This document shows, piece after piece, positions 8,256 through 18,320 of a DNA stretch of 64,000 bases. This DNA comes from JACVRW01 sp963757815. Its GTDB lineage: Bacteria; Actinomycetota; Thermoleophilia; Solirubrobacterales; Thermoleophilaceae. Where the stretch lies: positions 1 through 64,000 of the forward strand of contig CAVWSN010000009.1 of NCBI GenBank assembly GCA_963757815.1. Reading direction: 5' to 3'. A model generated the notes under the pieces. It made no database searches. It saw nothing but the letters and a program-made list of their open reading frames with translations, and was not told where the DNA came from. The position numbers were made by a program, and so were the translations under genes. Numbering within the stretch: the first letter of the stretch is position 1; each line of letters opens with the position of its first letter.

Positions 8256-11012
8256 CTACGGGAGCTCGCGGCCGAGCCAACCGCGGTAGAAGCCCTCCAC
8301 GTCCGGCAGGAAGTCGTGGACGAGTGGGTAGCCAGGCGGGGCCGCCTCGACCTCGAGCTGGCGCGCGCAACTCGGGCAGTAGAGCTCGCGCAGCTCCTGC
8401 CACTCCACGTCGGCGTGTGCCATGCGCGGGTAGACCTCGAGCATGGCCTCCTCGCTGTCGCGCACGTGGATCAAGGCGTGCAGCTTCCAGTTGTCGGTGT
8501 GGCCGCAGAAGTCATGCCCGCAGTCGCAGCGGATCACGAGCTCGGCGCCCGCCCGCACCACGTTCAGCCCCTCGCCGAGGGGCAGCACGATCGGGTCGTC
8601 GTAGGGAACCCGCTCCTGGAGGACGGCGGCCCAGTTGTCGAAGCGCCCGGCGTCCTTGTAGCCGGACTGGATGTCCTTCACGGCCTGGCGCGAGAGCTTC
8701 TCGTCGAGCAGGGCCGCGAGCGTCTCACGCTCGAGCGTGCGGCCGCCCTGGGCCGCGCCGCCGTACACCTCCGAGCCGGCGAGGAACTCGGCGTTCGCCT
8801 CTTCGGGGGTGATCTTGCCTCGCTCCGCCTTGGTGGCCTGGACGGTCGGGGTGGGGGCCACCCACTCGAAGTCATCCGGCAGGTCCCAGAAGCCGCGGTA
8901 CTCGGCAGCCCAGCGGGGCGAGAGACGCATGCACTCCGCGTACATCACCTTCACCGGCAGGGCGGCGTCCTGGGCGAGCACGCGCTCGCGCTGCTCAGCC
9001 CACCAGTCCGCGACCGGCCGCGCACGCTCGAGCCGCCGGCGCCGGGCGGCCGCGCGGTCGGAGACGCCGTAGACCGACTCGGCGAAACGGGCCAGCAGGT
9101 GACCCTCCGCGATATCGCGCTCGACTGCCTCGACCGGTCGCAGCAGCGGGTCGCCGAGGCCGGCGCCGCCCTTCATCACCGACAGGTAGAGGTCACCCGA
9201 CTCGAAGGGCTGGAGCATCGTGAAGTTGTCCTGCTTGTACTCGCGCCGTTCGCACCTAACTCCCATGAGCGCCGGCTCGTCGAAGCTGCCGTCGGCCACC
9301 GGATACTCGTCGCCGAGCTCGGGGCGGAAGAGGTTGTGGACGTGCGCGCAGGAGCCGGGATAGCCGCCGAACAGACCCGAGCCCGCGAACACCCGCGCCG
9401 AGCCGAGGTTCTGCAGCTCCCAGAACGGCGTGTTCCAGACCATCGAGAGCGACTCGAAGCTCGAGCCGCCGCGATGGCGTCCGGGGCCGGCGGTGTTGGC
9501 CTTGACGCGCCGCGACAGGTAGACCATCGGGCAGATCAGCTCCCACATCTCCACATCGCCCATGTCCCCCTCGGGGTTGAACATGGCGGCGGCGAAGTCG
9601 GTCCCGTCGAGGACGTACTTGGCGCCCATGCCCTGGGCGGCCACCTCGAAGTTCATGATCGCGCTCGAGTTGCCGTACTGGTCGACGCCGCCGCCCTGGA
9701 TGACGTTCCCCGAGACCGAGTAGGCGCCGATCACCTCCTCGATGAAGCCGCGCGACTGGAGCGCGCGGCTGAGCGTGCGCGGGTAGCCCGTGAACGCGGG
9801 CTGGAGGAAGGCCCAGGCGATGCCGGTCGAGCCTTCGGCGTCGCCGAGGTTGGCGATCGTGCCCTCGGGGAAATTGGTCTCGATCGCGAAATAGGCGCCG
9901 TCGTTGACCTTGTCCGAGCAGATCAGCGTCTGCGTGAACTGCACCCAGATCGCGCCCTGCATCGCGGACGGCGTGCAGTTCATCGAGTGGTAGCCCCACG
10001 CGGAGGAGCCCTCGAGGTCGAGCTCGTAGACGCCGTCGCCGCCGATCCGCACCTCGAACGGCGAGTGCATCATGAAGTCGCGCCGGGCGCGCGCGGGCAG
10101 CTCCGGTTTGCCGGCGAAGGTCACGTCGAAGAACGCGGGTGAGCGGTAGCGGCCGGGCACCGTCATCTCACGGATGCGCGACTTGAACGAGCGCCGCCCC
10201 TCCTCGACCACCTCGCGCGAGAAGCGCTTGAAGCGCTCCACACCCTCCGCGAGGATCACGCGCTCGACCGCCTCGCGGATCATGTGGCAGCCCGCCAGGC
10301 GGGTGCGCTCGTCGAGCAGGTAGTACATGGGCGCGCGCGTCTGCTTGCGACAGCGCTCGAGGTGCCAGCGCGCGAGCTCGTCGCCCTCGCCGATCTTCAT
10401 GCAGGGGAGGTCGATCCCGTCGTCCAGGCGGTTGGTGGGGCCCACCGGCACGCCGCCGGGCGTGGAGGCGCCGATGTCGAGCACGTGCGTTACGCCGCCC
10501 GCCCAGGCAACGAGCTCGCCGTCCCAGAAGATCGGGACGAAGGTCTGCACGTCTGCGTTGTGGACGTTGCCGATCGTGGGGTCGTTGTTCGCGAAGATGT
10601 CACCCGGCCGGATGCCCGGGTTGTCCTCGTACTCCTGCCGGACCATCCACTTGAGCGCGTCCGACATCGTGTGGACGTGGACGATGATCCCGGTGGAGAG
10701 GGCGATCGAGTCGCCTTCCGGGGTGTAGAGCGCGAAGCAGAGCTCGCCCAGCTCGCGCACGATCGGGGACGCCGAGATGTTGAGGGCGGTCTCGCGGGCC
10801 GAGACGAGCCCGCCGCGGACCCGGCTGAAGAGCTTCTCGTAGCCGATCGGGTCGGAGCCCTGGAGCGTCAGCTCCTCGATCCCGTAGTAGCGCCCTGTCT
10901 CGGCGAACAGCCGCTCCGATTCCGCGAGCATCTCGGACAGGCGCCTGCCGTCCCAGCCGATCGGCCTCCGCTCGCGCGGCTCGAGCTCGCGGGTGGCCGG
11001 GACGACCGCCAT
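8256..11012 (-). CDS. Acetone-carboxylase-like alpha subunit fused to a gamma-type zinc domain
   Basis: 918-residue protein. Residues about 20-700 match the HyuB-type alpha subunit of acetone carboxylase (GSDPIGYEKLFSRVRGG, ASPIVRELGELCF, ALSTGIIVHVHT, FANNDPTIGNVHNAD). The last ~170 residues match the separate small gamma subunit: RCDCGHDFCGH near 829, a DNWKLHALIHVRD segment and a CPSC pair near 879. Acetone carboxylases normally have three polypeptides; here alpha and gamma are joined, and 918 aa is close to their summed length. The enzyme carboxylates acetone to acetoacetate with ATP; related complexes use other ketones or hydantoin-like compounds, so the substrate is open. The probable beta subunit is at 12787-14915. 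Frame is intact throughout. Confidence 0.8.
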   Translation of the reverse strand: MAVVPATRELEPRERRPIGWDGRRLSEMLAESERLFAETGRYYGIEELTLQGSDPIGYEKLFSRVRGGLVSARETALNISASPIVRELGELCFALYTPEGDSIALSTGIIVHVHTMSDALKWMVRQEYEDNPGIRPGDIFANNDPTIGNVHNADVQTFVPIFWDGELVAWAGGVTHVLDIGASTPGGVPVGPTNRLDDGIDLPCMKIGEGDELARWHLERCRKQTRAPMYYLLDERTRLAGCHMIREAVERVILAEGVERFKRFSREVVEEGRRSFKSRIREMTVPGRYRSPAFFDVTFAGKPELPARARRDFMMHSPFEVRIGGDGVYELDLEGSSAWGYHSMNCTPSAMQGAIWVQFTQTLICSDKVNDGAYFAIETNFPEGTIANLGDAEGSTGIAWAFLQPAFTGYPRTLSRALQSRGFIEEVIGAYSVSGNVIQGGGVDQYGNSSAIMNFEVAAQGMGAKYVLDGTDFAAAMFNPEGDMGDVEMWELICPMVYLSRRVKANTAGPGRHRGGSSFESLSMVWNTPFWELQNLGSARVFAGSGLFGGYPGSCAHVHNLFRPELGDEYPVADGSFDEPALMGVRCERREYKQDNFTMLQPFESGDLYLSVMKGGAGLGDPLLRPVEAVERDIAEGHLLARFAESVYGVSDRAAARRRRLERARPVADWWAEQRERVLAQDAALPVKVMYAECMRLSPRWAAEYRGFWDLPDDFEWVAPTPTVQATKAERGKITPEEANAEFLAGSEVYGGAAQGGRTLERETLAALLDEKLSRQAVKDIQSGYKDAGRFDNWAAVLQERVPYDDPIVLPLGEGLNVVRAGAELVIRCDCGHDFCGHTDNWKLHALIHVRDSEEAMLEVYPRMAHADVEWQELRELYCPSCARQLEVEAAPPGYPLVHDFLPDVEGFYRGWLGRELP

Positions 11013-11031
11013 GCGCCGGCGAGACTACCCG

Positions 11032-12790
11032 CTAGCGCCCGGGCAGCTCCACTCCGATCTTCGACGCCCGCACCGTGAACTCGAAGTTGCTCGGGCGCAC
11101 GAAGTTCGGGTCGCTCCCGAGCAGCTCGAGCTTCGCCGGTGGCCCCTGGCGAAGCGCCAGCCGTTGCCGAAGAGCTGGAAGACGATCCTGCCCTTCTGGT
11201 TGTCGGTCAGGCGGTACACGCCGCGCGCGACGAGTGTCTGCTGCCCCTGGTGGACGTCCCAGAGCCGCGCGGCGATCATGCCGCCGCGGCCCTTGGTGGC
11301 GATCGTCGCCCGCACGGTGGGGAGGCCGAGCAAGGTGAACGGCTTCGTCACGGTGCGCTGCACGACAGCGGTGCCGCTCGCCCGTGTGGCGCTGACGGCG
11401 TGACAGGCGCCCTTGCCGCCGATCGGGTCGAGCTCCTTGGCCACCGCGGGGTCACCGCCGCTCGAGCTGATCCGCTGCGTGCGGGGCGCCGAGAGGCGCA
11501 GGCTGCGGGGGTGGAGCGCATCCCAGCTCGATGCGCGGAAGGGACCTCCGGCCGGGGCGTCACCGGGGCAGGTCTGCGTGTAGGCAACGACGCTGCGGTG
11601 CCCGGGCGGCTTGCCCTGGCCCTTGAGGAACGAGGCGAAGAAGCGAGCTCCCTGGTCCTGCAGCGCCCGGTCGACCGCCGGCTTGGTCTGGCCGCGCGGG
11701 TGGCCGAAGTCGCCCACCTGCAGCGCGACGTAGGCGCCCTTCGCGCGCTCCAGCGAGCGGTAGGTGCGCAGCGCCTCCGGCACCGGGAACAGGTCGTCGG
11801 TCCAGCCGTTCTGCACGAGCAGCGGCGCGCTCCGGCCGCCGGTCACGCCGGCCGAGCTGTGGTAGCGGGTGAGCTCGCGGCCGACGGGGAGGACGTTAGG
11901 CCGGGTGGGCTCGCCGCGGTCGGAGAGAGCCTTCCACCTCGTGATGTCCGATCCGAAGACGCCGCCCGTCGGCGCGTAGAAGCCCGCTGGCGTTGCCGGA
12001 CGCGTAGAGGACGTCGGTGTAGCTCTTCTTCATCACGCCGCCGGGCTCGAGGCTCTGGCCGACGCTGTAGGGCTTGAAGTCGAGATAGCGGCCGTTCGGC
12101 TGCAGCACGTATGCCATGTCGGACCCGCCCCAGCGGGCGTAGGCGGCCGCCACGCGCATCGGCTTGCCGTTCGGGCTGCGCCAGGGCCGGTAGCGGCCGT
12201 TCGGGAGCCGGACGCGGTCGCGCAGCCGGGCGAGCGAGAGGCTCTGCATGCCGCCGTAGGAGACGCCGGTGACCCCGATGGCGCCCGGTCTCGTGATCCC
12301 CTGGTCGGCGAGCCGCCCGAGCAGGTACTGCGTGTCGCGGATCTCGTAGCGATGGTCCGCGAGGTGCAGCCAGCCGCGGTCGCAGCCGGGCGAGGTGCGC
12401 GAGTCGGCGGCCCCGCAGGAGCGCCCGAAGCCGCGCGCGCTGGGGGTGACGACGGCGTACCCCTGCTGCGCGAAGTAAATGTTGTTGTAGTGGTAGCTCG
12501 TGCCGCCGTTGCCCTCCGGGGCGGTCGCTTCGAAGCTCCGCTTGTTGCCGCCCCAGCCGTGCATCAGCACGATCGTCGGGAACGGGCCGTCGCCGCTCGG
12601 CCGGGAGCGTCACGTCGACGTCCATCGGGACGCCGTCGAAGCTCGGCACGCGCTCGGCGTCGCTCGCGGTGGGGCAGAAGAGCACGCCGTTCTGCGGCGT
12701 GCAGGCGTGGCCGAAGGGGTTGGGCGGGGCGGCCTGGGCGGCGCCCGGCACGGCCAGTAGCGCGGCCGCGGCGACTAGGAGCTTCTTCAT
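11032..12790 (-). CDS. Secreted CocE/S15-type (X-Pro dipeptidyl-peptidase-like) hydrolase, frameshifted
   Basis: About 585 residues once three single-base shifts are corrected (near 12598, 11988 and 11147, at GC-rich runs such as GGG and GGGG). A signal peptide (MKKLLVAAAALLAVPGAAQA) is followed by an alpha/beta-hydrolase core: VLMHGWGGNKRSF, the nucleophile elbow GVTGVSYGGMQS, and a later LLVQNGWTDDLFP region. The C-terminal half is the beta-rich domain of CocE/S15 enzymes, ending in NFEFTVRASKIGVELPGR. These enzymes cleave X-Pro peptides or esters. Its ATG overlaps the stop of the carboxylase beta gene (ATGA), so it is embedded in that operon despite being exported. All key motifs survive, which argues for sequence error rather than a dead gene. 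Confidence 0.7.
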
Positions 12791-14915
12791 GTGAGGTGGA
12801 ACACCTGGTGTCGGTCGAGAGTTGCCCTGCGTGCGGGCGGGATGGCGAACGTGGTCGCCTGCGACTCGAGCACCGCCGGGCCCTCGATCTCCTGGCCGGC
12901 GGCAATCGACTCGAGCTCGTAGACGTCCGTCTCCACGAAGCCGTGCCCCCAGTGAACAGCGCGGGAGGCCTTGGGTTGCGCGGAGGCGGAGGAGCCTAGC
13001 GACGGCAGCGCCGGCTTCTCCACATCCACCGAGCCGGTCACGATCGCCTGCGTCACCAGGTAGCCGAGCTCCGGCGAGCGCGCCGAGCGCGCGTACACCT
13101 TCGCGTAGGCGTCCTCGAAGGCGGCGATCAGCTCGTCCACGTGCTCGCCCTCGTCGAGCTCGAGCCGCGGGGAGACGATCTCGATGTCGTTCAGCTGGCC
13201 GTAGTACTGCATGCGGACGAGGTGGGTGAAGCGGATCCCGTGCCTCTCGATGCCGGACTTGGCGAACTCGTCGGCCACGCGCTCCTCGAGGCCGAGCCAG
13301 GCGCCGGTGATCATCATCGCTACGCCGGCCTTCTCGTCCAGCGCCGTACTCGGGGGGCGATGGGCATGTCGATCGTCTGGTCGTAGCGGTACTCGAAGTC
13401 GGCGCAGGCGCATCCGAAGGCGGAGAAGCCGGCGGCCCACGCGGGCACGAGCACGTCCCTGTAGGTCACGCCGGCCGTGTAGCCGGCGGCATGCAGCGGC
13501 CCGCCGCCGCCGTAGCAGAGCAGGGCGTAGTCGGCCGGCGAGTAGCCCTTGCCGAGGATGCGCCCGACCGCCTCGTTCTTGAGCGTCTCCTCGAACAACT
13601 CGATCACGCCCGCGGCCGCGTCGTCGACGGAGAGCCCGAGCGGCTCGGCGAGCTGGCGCTCGACCGCCGCGCGTGCGCGCTCGGGATCGAGCTTGACCTG
13701 CCCGCCGAGGAAGTAGTCCGGGTTGACGCGCCCCAGGACCACGTCCAGGTCAGTGACCGAGACGGTGTCGAGGCCGCCCTCGGGCCAGCAGACGCCGATC
13801 CTGGAGCCGGCCGAGTCGGGCCCGAGCTCGGGCCGGTTCGAGTTCGGGTTGACGCGCACGAACGAGCCGGTGCCGGCGCCGATCGAGTCGATCCTGACCA
13901 GCGGGATGTTGAGCACGAAGCGCGCGATGTCGGGCGTCGGGGTGATCTCGAAGCGGCCGTCGGTGAGCAGGGCGATGTCGAAGCTCGTGCCGCCGATGTC
14001 CGTGCAGAGCACGTTCGGGATGCCGAGCTCGCGGGCGAGCGCCTGGCCGCCCACCACGCCGCCGATCGGCCCCGACACGAGCGTTCGTGCCAGCTCACGC
14101 GCCTCGATCGAGATCGTCCCGCCGTGGGCCGCCATCACCCGCAGCTCGAAGCCCGCGCCGTGCTCCTTGGTGCGCTCGCGCACTCGCTGCAGCGTGCCGC
14201 GCGACGGCTCGGCCGCGTACGCCTCGATCAGCGTCGAGTTGAGCCGCGGCAGGTCGCGCCGCATCGGGTAGAGCTCGGAGGACAGGTAGAGCGGGACCTC
14301 GCGGCCGTCCATCTCCTCGCGCAGGATCTCGCCGACGCGCAGCTCGTGCTCGGCGTTGCGGTAGGCGAACAGCAGGCACACGCAGATGCCCTCGACCTCC
14401 GCTTCGAGCAGCTCGCGCGCAGCGGCGCGGACGTCCTCCTCGCGCAGCGGCAGGACCTCCTGGCCGAGCACGTCGATACGCCCGCGCACGCCCTTCATCA
14501 GCGCGCGCTCCACGATCGGCTTGTTGTGGAAGTGCGTGGCCACGTGGAGGCGGTCCGCGTACGAGTAGCCCAGGTAGGTCTGGATGCCGCGCTCGAGCTG
14601 GAGGTAGTCCTCCTGGCCTGCGCTCACGATTGCCCCGATCCGCCTGCCCTCGCGCGCCAGCAGCCGGTTGAGCATCGCGGTGCCCGAGTAGATGCCGGAG
14701 ACGATCCGCGGGAAGGCCTCCGCGGGGGTGGTGTCGCGCTGGGCGAGCGCGTCGCGCGCGGACGCCATGAACCCGACGGACTCGTCTTCCGGAGTCGTCT
14801 GCGCCTTGCCGACCACGAACGCGCCCCGCCCGTCCACGACGAAGGTGTCGGTCATCGTCCCGCCCGCGTCGATCGCCAGCACGCGGAGGCGGTCGGCGTC
14901 GGCCGGCGCGCCCAA
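12787..14915 (-). CDS. Acetone-carboxylase-like beta subunit (HyuA family), one frameshift
   Basis: About 709 residues after restoring one base in a GGGGGG run near 13351-13356; acetone carboxylase beta subunits are about 715. The N-terminus has the sugar-kinase/HSP70-type ATP loop VLAIDAGGTMTDTFVV; later come SGIYSGTAMLNRLL, AHGGTISIEA, LVSGPIGGVVGG, the second phosphate loop CTDIGGTSFD, and CYGGGGPLHAAG. HyuA-type subunits activate substrate and bicarbonate with ATP. The C-terminal domain continues in the other frame (EKAGVAMMITGAWLGLEER to HQVFHLT). It starts 8 nt after the WS/DGAT stop and its own stop overlaps the CocE start, so the run is one operon. Confidence 0.8.
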
Positions 14916-14923
14916 GGGCGGGC

Positions 14924-16415
14924 TCAGCTCTCGCCGCGGGTCGGCGCCTTCGCCGACCCGGATGCCTTCTTCGGCGCCGCCTTCTTCGAGCCGTTGGCGC
15001 GCGCGGCCGACGCGCTCTTCTTGCGCGCCGCCTTCAGCAGCTCGGCGAGCGAGTCCTCGAGGTACCCGCCGAGCACCTCGAGGTCGGGCATCGCGTCGTA
15101 GTCAGCCAGCAGGCCGAAGTCGACCTTGCCGTTGTAGCTCATGATCGCGATGGCGAGCGCGTGATTCTCGGGCAGGAACGCGATCGGGACGATGCGCTCC
15201 ATCTCGCGGCCGAGCAGGTAGAGCGGGAACTGCGGCCCCGGGACGTTCGTCACGATCAGGTTGAACAGCCGCGTCGAGAAGTTGAGCCGCGAGGCCTGGG
15301 CAAGCAGCGTCGGCGGTGCGAAGTCCTGGAGCCCTGCGATCACCTCGGCGCCGAGCGCCTGCTTCGACTCCTTGAGGCTCCCCATGCCCTCGCGCACGAT
15401 CGCGTGTCGCTTGACGGGGTCGCGCACGTAGACCGGCAGCGGGCCGCGCATCGCCGCGATGCGGTTCCCGAGCTCGCCGTGCTCGTCCTCCGCGCGGATC
15501 GACACGGGGACGAGCGCGCGCAGCTCGAGGCCCTCGGTGCGGACGCCGCGGTCGCGCAGCCAGCGCCCGAGCGCGCCCGACACCACGGTGAGCACAGCGT
15601 CGTTCACCGTGCCGCCGAGCGCGTTCTTGATCTCCTTGAAGTCGGCGAGCCGGCTCTCCACCCACCAGACTCGGCGGTGAGGGCCGATCTCCACGTTCAG
15701 CGGGACGTCCGGGGCCGGATTCAGGCCCGCCCACACGACCTCGCCGACTCCCTCGGCCGCCTCCCGCACTCGCTCGAGCGTCGCGCCGGGACGCTGCGCG
15801 GCCCCGATCGCCTGGCCGGCCAGGCTGAACGGCGTGCGCACCAGGCCCTTGACGCCTTCGGCCACCAGCTCGGCGCTCGAGGGCTCTGGCTCGGGCGACC
15901 ATCCGTCGTCCTCCGGCAGCTCGCTCGGGACGGGCGAGAGGTCGAACAGCACCGTCGCGATGTCCACCCCCGCGACCCCGTCGACCAGCGCATGATGGGT
16001 CTTCGAGATCAGCGCGAAGCGGCCGTCCTCGAGACCCTGGACGATCCACAGCTCCCAGAGCGGCTTCGAGCGGTCGAGACGCTGCGAGAAGATCCGCCCT
16101 ACGAGGTGGCGCAGCTGCTCCTCGCTGCCGGGCTTCGGCAGCGCCGTGTGCCGCACGTGGTAGTCGAGGTTGAAGCTCGGGTCGTCGACCCAGAACGGCC
16201 GGCCCATCTCGAGCCTCGGGAAGGCGAGCTTCTGGCGATAGCGCGGGACGAGCCGCAGCCGCGCCCGCAGGTGATCGCAGAAGTCCTCGCGGCTGGGCGG
16301 CGGGCCCTCGAAGACGCACCAGCGCGCCGACGTGCATGTGCGACGACTGCTTCTCCTGGTGCAGGAACGAGGCGTCGATGGCGGTCAGGCGGTCCTTGTG
16401 ACCCTGATTCGGCAC
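14924..16415 (-). CDS. Wax ester synthase/diacylglycerol acyltransferase (WS/DGAT), one frameshift
   Basis: About 496 residues after one correction near 16325. The active-site motif HHxxxDG is present as KTHHALVDGVAG. N-terminal DASFLHQEKQSSHMHVGAL and later GTVNDAVLTVVSGALGRWL and the NVPGPQFPLYLLGREM segment are typical. The enzyme joins acyl-CoA to fatty alcohols or diacylglycerol to make storage lipid. The last ~35 residues form a Lys/Ala/Ser-rich tail resembling histone H1 or HupB tails, which is unusual for the family and could bind nucleic acid or lipid surfaces. The GTG start lies 7 nt after a TAGGCT box, supporting a leaderless start. It is first in the operon with the acetone-carboxylase-like genes. 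Confidence 0.8.
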
Positions 16416-16422
16416 GGCCGCC

Positions 16423-16428
16423 AGCCTA
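16423..16428 (-). promoter_or_regulatory. Predicted -10 box (TAGGCT) of the WS/DGAT-carboxylase operon
   Basis: TAGGCT on the minus strand ends 7 nt before the GTG at 16415, giving a leaderless layout. The whole divergent gap to the M28 peptidase start is 30 bp. On the plus strand a weak GACAAT sits 7 nt before the GTG at 16446. Confidence 0.45.
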
Positions 16429-16445
16429 TCGGGACAATCGCGTGT

Positions 16446-17338
16446 GTGAAGCTCCTCGTCATCGTGCTCGTCGTCCAGGCTGTGCTCGGCCTCACCCTGA
16501 TCGCGCTGGTCGCCACTGACAACCTCCCGTTCACGGACGGGGAGGCCGATGGGGCCAGCGAGCCGCCGACGCCGGCCGTCGCCAGTCGACCGGTTCGACA
16601 GCGCCGCCGCCTACGACCTGCTCGTCGACCAGGTGGAGCTCGGACCGCGGCCGGCGGGCTCTGAGGCGTCGCGGCAGCTGGCGGCGCGGCTGCAAGCAGC
16701 TCGTCCCGCGTGGCCGCTACCAGGCGGTCCCCGGCGGTCTGCGCAACGTCATCGGTTCCGTGCCCGGTCGCGAGCCGGGCTACATCGTCGTCGGCGCCCA
16801 CTACGACACGAAGGACATCCCCGGCTTCGTGGGGGCGAACGACGGCGCGTCCGGCACCGCGATCGTGGCGCAGCTCTCGCGGACCCTCAAACGGCCCCGG
16901 CACAGGATCTACTTCATCTTCTTCGACGGCGAGGAGAGCCCGCGCGGCACCCCGGACTCCGCATTCGTGCAGCGCGGCCTGCGCGGCTCCAAGGTCGCGG
17001 CGCCCCGCTTCAGCGAGGCCCGCGCGATGGTGCTGCTCGACTTCGTCGGCGACCGCCGGCTGCGCATCCCTCGCGAGTCCAATTCGAACCTCGCGCTATG
17101 GAAGAAGCTCCGGGCCGCCGCTCGGCGCGTGGGCGCGGGCCGGGTGTTCCCGGACGACACATTTGGCGCGGTCTCGGACGATCATGTCCCGTTCCTGCGC
17201 GAGGGCGTCCCCTCGATCGACCTGATCGACTTCGACTTCCCCTGCTTCCACCGCGTCTGCGACGACCTGGGCATCGTGTCCGAGCGCAGCGTGGACGCGG
17301 TCGGGGAGACCGTCCTCGAGCTGGTGCGCGAGCTGTAG
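16446..17338 (+). CDS. M28-family aminopeptidase, membrane-anchored or secreted, two frameshifts
   Basis: About 297 residues after corrections near 16585 and 16695. A GTG start gives VKLLVIVLVVQAVLGLTLIALVA, a signal or anchor segment. The zinc-peptidase core is well preserved: His in VVGAHYDT, bridging Asp in GANDGASG, catalytic Glu pair in DGEESPRG, Asp in LLDFVGD, and the last His in SDDHVPF. M28 enzymes remove N-terminal residues or, in the glutaminyl-cyclase branch, form pyroglutamate; the short length fits either. Divergent from the WS/DGAT operon by 30 bp. Confidence 0.75.
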
Positions 17339-17349
17339 AGGCGCGCCGC

Positions 17350-17355
17350 TAGCCT
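17350..17355 (+). promoter_or_regulatory. Predicted -10 box (TAGCCT) of ispH
   Basis: TAGCCT ends 8 nt before the GTG at 17364. This favours 17364 over an in-frame TTG at 17355 that overlaps the box itself. Confidence 0.45.
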
Positions 17356-17363
17356 TGGCCTCC

Positions 17364-18320
17364 GTGGCCGCAGCGCCGAAAAAGCTCCTGCTCGCAGCCC
17401 CGCGCGGCTACTGCGCGGGCGTCGACCGGGCCGTCCAGACCGTCGAGCGGGCGCTCGAGCTGTACGGGCCGCCCGTGTACGTGCGCAAGGAGATCGTGCA
17501 CAACAAGCACGTGGTCGAGCAGCTCCGCGAGCGCGGCGCGATCTTCGTCGAGGAGGAGACCGAGGTGCCCGAGGGCCAGACGGTGATCTTTTCCGCGCAC
17601 GGGGTCTCGCCGGCGGTGCACGCGAACGCCGGGGCGCGCGAGCTGAAGACGATCGACGCCACCTGCCCGCTCGTGACGAAGGTCCACGTGGAGGCGAAGA
17701 AGTTCGCCACCGAGGGCTACACGATCGTCCTGATCGGCCACGAAGGGCACGAGGAGGTCGAGGGCACCATGGGCGAGGCGCCCGACCACTTCGTCCTCGT
17801 CGAGACCGAGGAGGACGTCGACGCCCTCGAGCTCGACGATCCCGACCGGGTGGCCTACCTCACCCAGACCACCCTGAGCGTCGACGAGACCGACCGCATC
17901 ATCCGCCGCCTGCGCGAGCGCTTCCCGAACATCACCGGCCCGAAGTCCGACGACATCTGCTACGCCACGACCAACCGCCAGATGGCCGTTCGCCAGATGG
18001 CGCGGGAGTGCGACCTCGTGCTCGTGATCGGCTCGCGCAACTCGTCGAACTCGAACCGCCTGGTCGAGGTGGCCCGCGACCACGGCGCCGACTCCCACCT
18101 GATCGACAACGAGACCCAGGTGCAGGAGGAGTGGCTCGAGGGCAAGCGCGTGGTCGGCATCTCGTCCGGTGCCAGCGCGCCCGAGGAGCTCGTTCAGCGG
18201 CTCGTCGACTTCTTCCGCGCGCGCGGCACCACCGACGTCTCCGAGTTCGAGGTGGTCCAGGAGGACGTGCGCTTCATGCTCCCCAAGGAGATCCGCCGCG
18301 CCCTGGCGGCGCAGGCGTGA
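17364..18320 (+). CDS. ispH: 4-hydroxy-3-methylbut-2-enyl diphosphate reductase
   Basis: About 318-residue IspH (LytB), the last enzyme of the MEP isoprenoid pathway, which converts HMBPP to IPP and DMAPP using a 4Fe-4S cluster. The three cluster cysteines are in RGYCAGVDRAV, DATCPLVTKVH and DDICYATTNRQ. The conserved catalytic His residues and Glu lie in EIVHNKHVV, SAHGVSP and IGHEGHEEVEGTMGE, and SGASAPEELV marks the C-terminal lobe. Length is normal. The MEP pathway and an Fe-S enzyme fit the SUF genes in the window. The 3' end overlaps the convergent redoxin gene by 47 bp. Confidence 0.95.
   Translation: MAAAPKKLLLAAPRGYCAGVDRAVQTVERALELYGPPVYVRKEIVHNKHVVEQLRERGAIFVEEETEVPEGQTVIFSAHGVSPAVHANAGARELKTIDATCPLVTKVHVEAKKFATEGYTIVLIGHEGHEEVEGTMGEAPDHFVLVETEEDVDALELDDPDRVAYLTQTTLSVDETDRIIRRLRERFPNITGPKSDDICYATTNRQMAVRQMARECDLVLVIGSRNSSNSNRLVEVARDHGADSHLIDNETQVQEEWLEGKRVVGISSGASAPEELVQRLVDFFRARGTTDVSEFEVVQEDVRFMLPKEIRRALAAQA

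Noticed and set aside
8316..10142. 608-codon plus-strand frame opposite the alpha-gamma carboxylase gene
   Set aside because: Composition is typical of an antisense frame; the minus-strand gene has strong family motifs over its full length.
11032..12790. Calling the CocE-type gene and the other shifted genes pseudogenes
   Set aside because: All catalytic motifs remain, the shifts are often at G runs and similar shifts occur throughout the window, which favours sequence error.
13491..15101. Long open frame opposite the HyuA-type gene (536 codons)
   Set aside because: It is the antisense of a clearly conserved gene, has no recognisable motifs and arises from the GC-rich codon pattern.
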